Below are positions 41,775 through 41,858 of a stretch of DNA of 41,858 bases, piece by piece. Positions within the stretch are counted from its first letter, which is position 1. Each line of letters starts with the position of its first letter. Origin of the DNA: Rhodocyclales bacterium (lineage in GTDB: Bacteria > Pseudomonadota > Gammaproteobacteria > Burkholderiales > Rhodocyclaceae); NCBI GenBank assembly GCA_016177805.1, contig JACOUN010000045.1, forward strand, positions 1-41,858, read 5' to 3'. Below the pieces are notes generated by a model. It saw nothing but the letters and a program-made list of their open reading frames with translations. It did not search any database and was not told the DNA's origin. The position numbers and the translations under genes are program-made.

Positions 41775-41858
41775 GGTTCTTTAAAAAGTTGAGTAATCGA
41801 TAAGTGTGGGCACTTGATAGCGAGCGGGTTCAGATGTTTCGGGAGACCGGGGCATCGA
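41775..41858 (+). other. Leader of an rRNA operon (boxA-like), 16S beyond the window
   Basis: GGTTCTTTAAAAAG (41775-41788) matches the boxA antitermination motif context, and GATAAGTGTGGGCACTTGAT downstream is the usual proteobacterial 16S leader segment that takes part in RNase III processing. No mature 16S sequence has begun by the last base. The call rests on motif resemblance and the strong promoter. Confidence 0.7.

Overview
The window is a GC-rich, gene-dense bacterial chromosome segment. Gene content and order (rpsF-priB-rpsR-rplI-dnaB, hrpA, a MacAB-like exporter, Fdn-type formate dehydrogenase with selAB and selC) suggest a betaproteobacterium, perhaps Rhodocyclales. The taxon is inferred from protein character and synteny only; no 16S sequence is present. 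No CRISPR array, phage or transposase gene was found. Small non-coding hairpin elements are present.

Layout. (1) 1-5078, minus strand: glnS, then a MacA-like adaptor, an ABC ATPase and two FtsX-type permeases, the last cut by the window edge. (2) 5211-6743, plus: an MscS-family channel and the fluoride channel crcB/fluC, then a 168-bp hairpin element. (3) 7043-17659, plus: an apparently co-directional block of a ThDP-dependent acetolactate-synthase-like enzyme, two 267-aa citrate-synthase-fold paralogues joined by 4-bp overlaps, a TonB-dependent receptor, a periplasmic ABC-type binding protein and a very large hybrid sensor (HK-REC-Hpt-REC-GGDEF-EAL). The two citrate-synthase-like proteins appear to lack the usual catalytic His/His/Asp. 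I could not assign this block to a known pathway, and it is the best candidate for something undescribed. (4) 17663-19440, minus: a flavoprotein and a deoxyinosine-type DNA glycosylase. (5) 19589-24523, plus: a YIP1-family membrane protein and hrpA. A second copy of the hairpin element begins at, and supplies, the hrpA stop codon. A different hairpin element of similar design follows directly.

(6) 24920-38545, plus: a selenium and formate block. An NtrC-type sigma54 activator and a Cache-domain sensor kinase precede a selenoprotein formate dehydrogenase (fdnG with in-frame UGA and a SECIS-like hairpin, fdnH, fdnI), then fdhE, selA, selB and selC (tRNA-Sec, anticodon UCA). A GcvH-like lipoyl-domain protein and a DsrE-family protein follow. 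Upstream of fdnG are a good -24/-12 promoter and two palindromes 31 bp apart, which fits direct control by the adjacent two-component system. selD and fdhD are not in the window.

(7) 38688-41639, plus: rpsF, priB, rpsR, rplI, an intrinsic terminator and dnaB. The last 150 bases hold a strong sigma70 promoter and a boxA-like leader typical of an rRNA operon whose 16S gene would lie just beyond the window.
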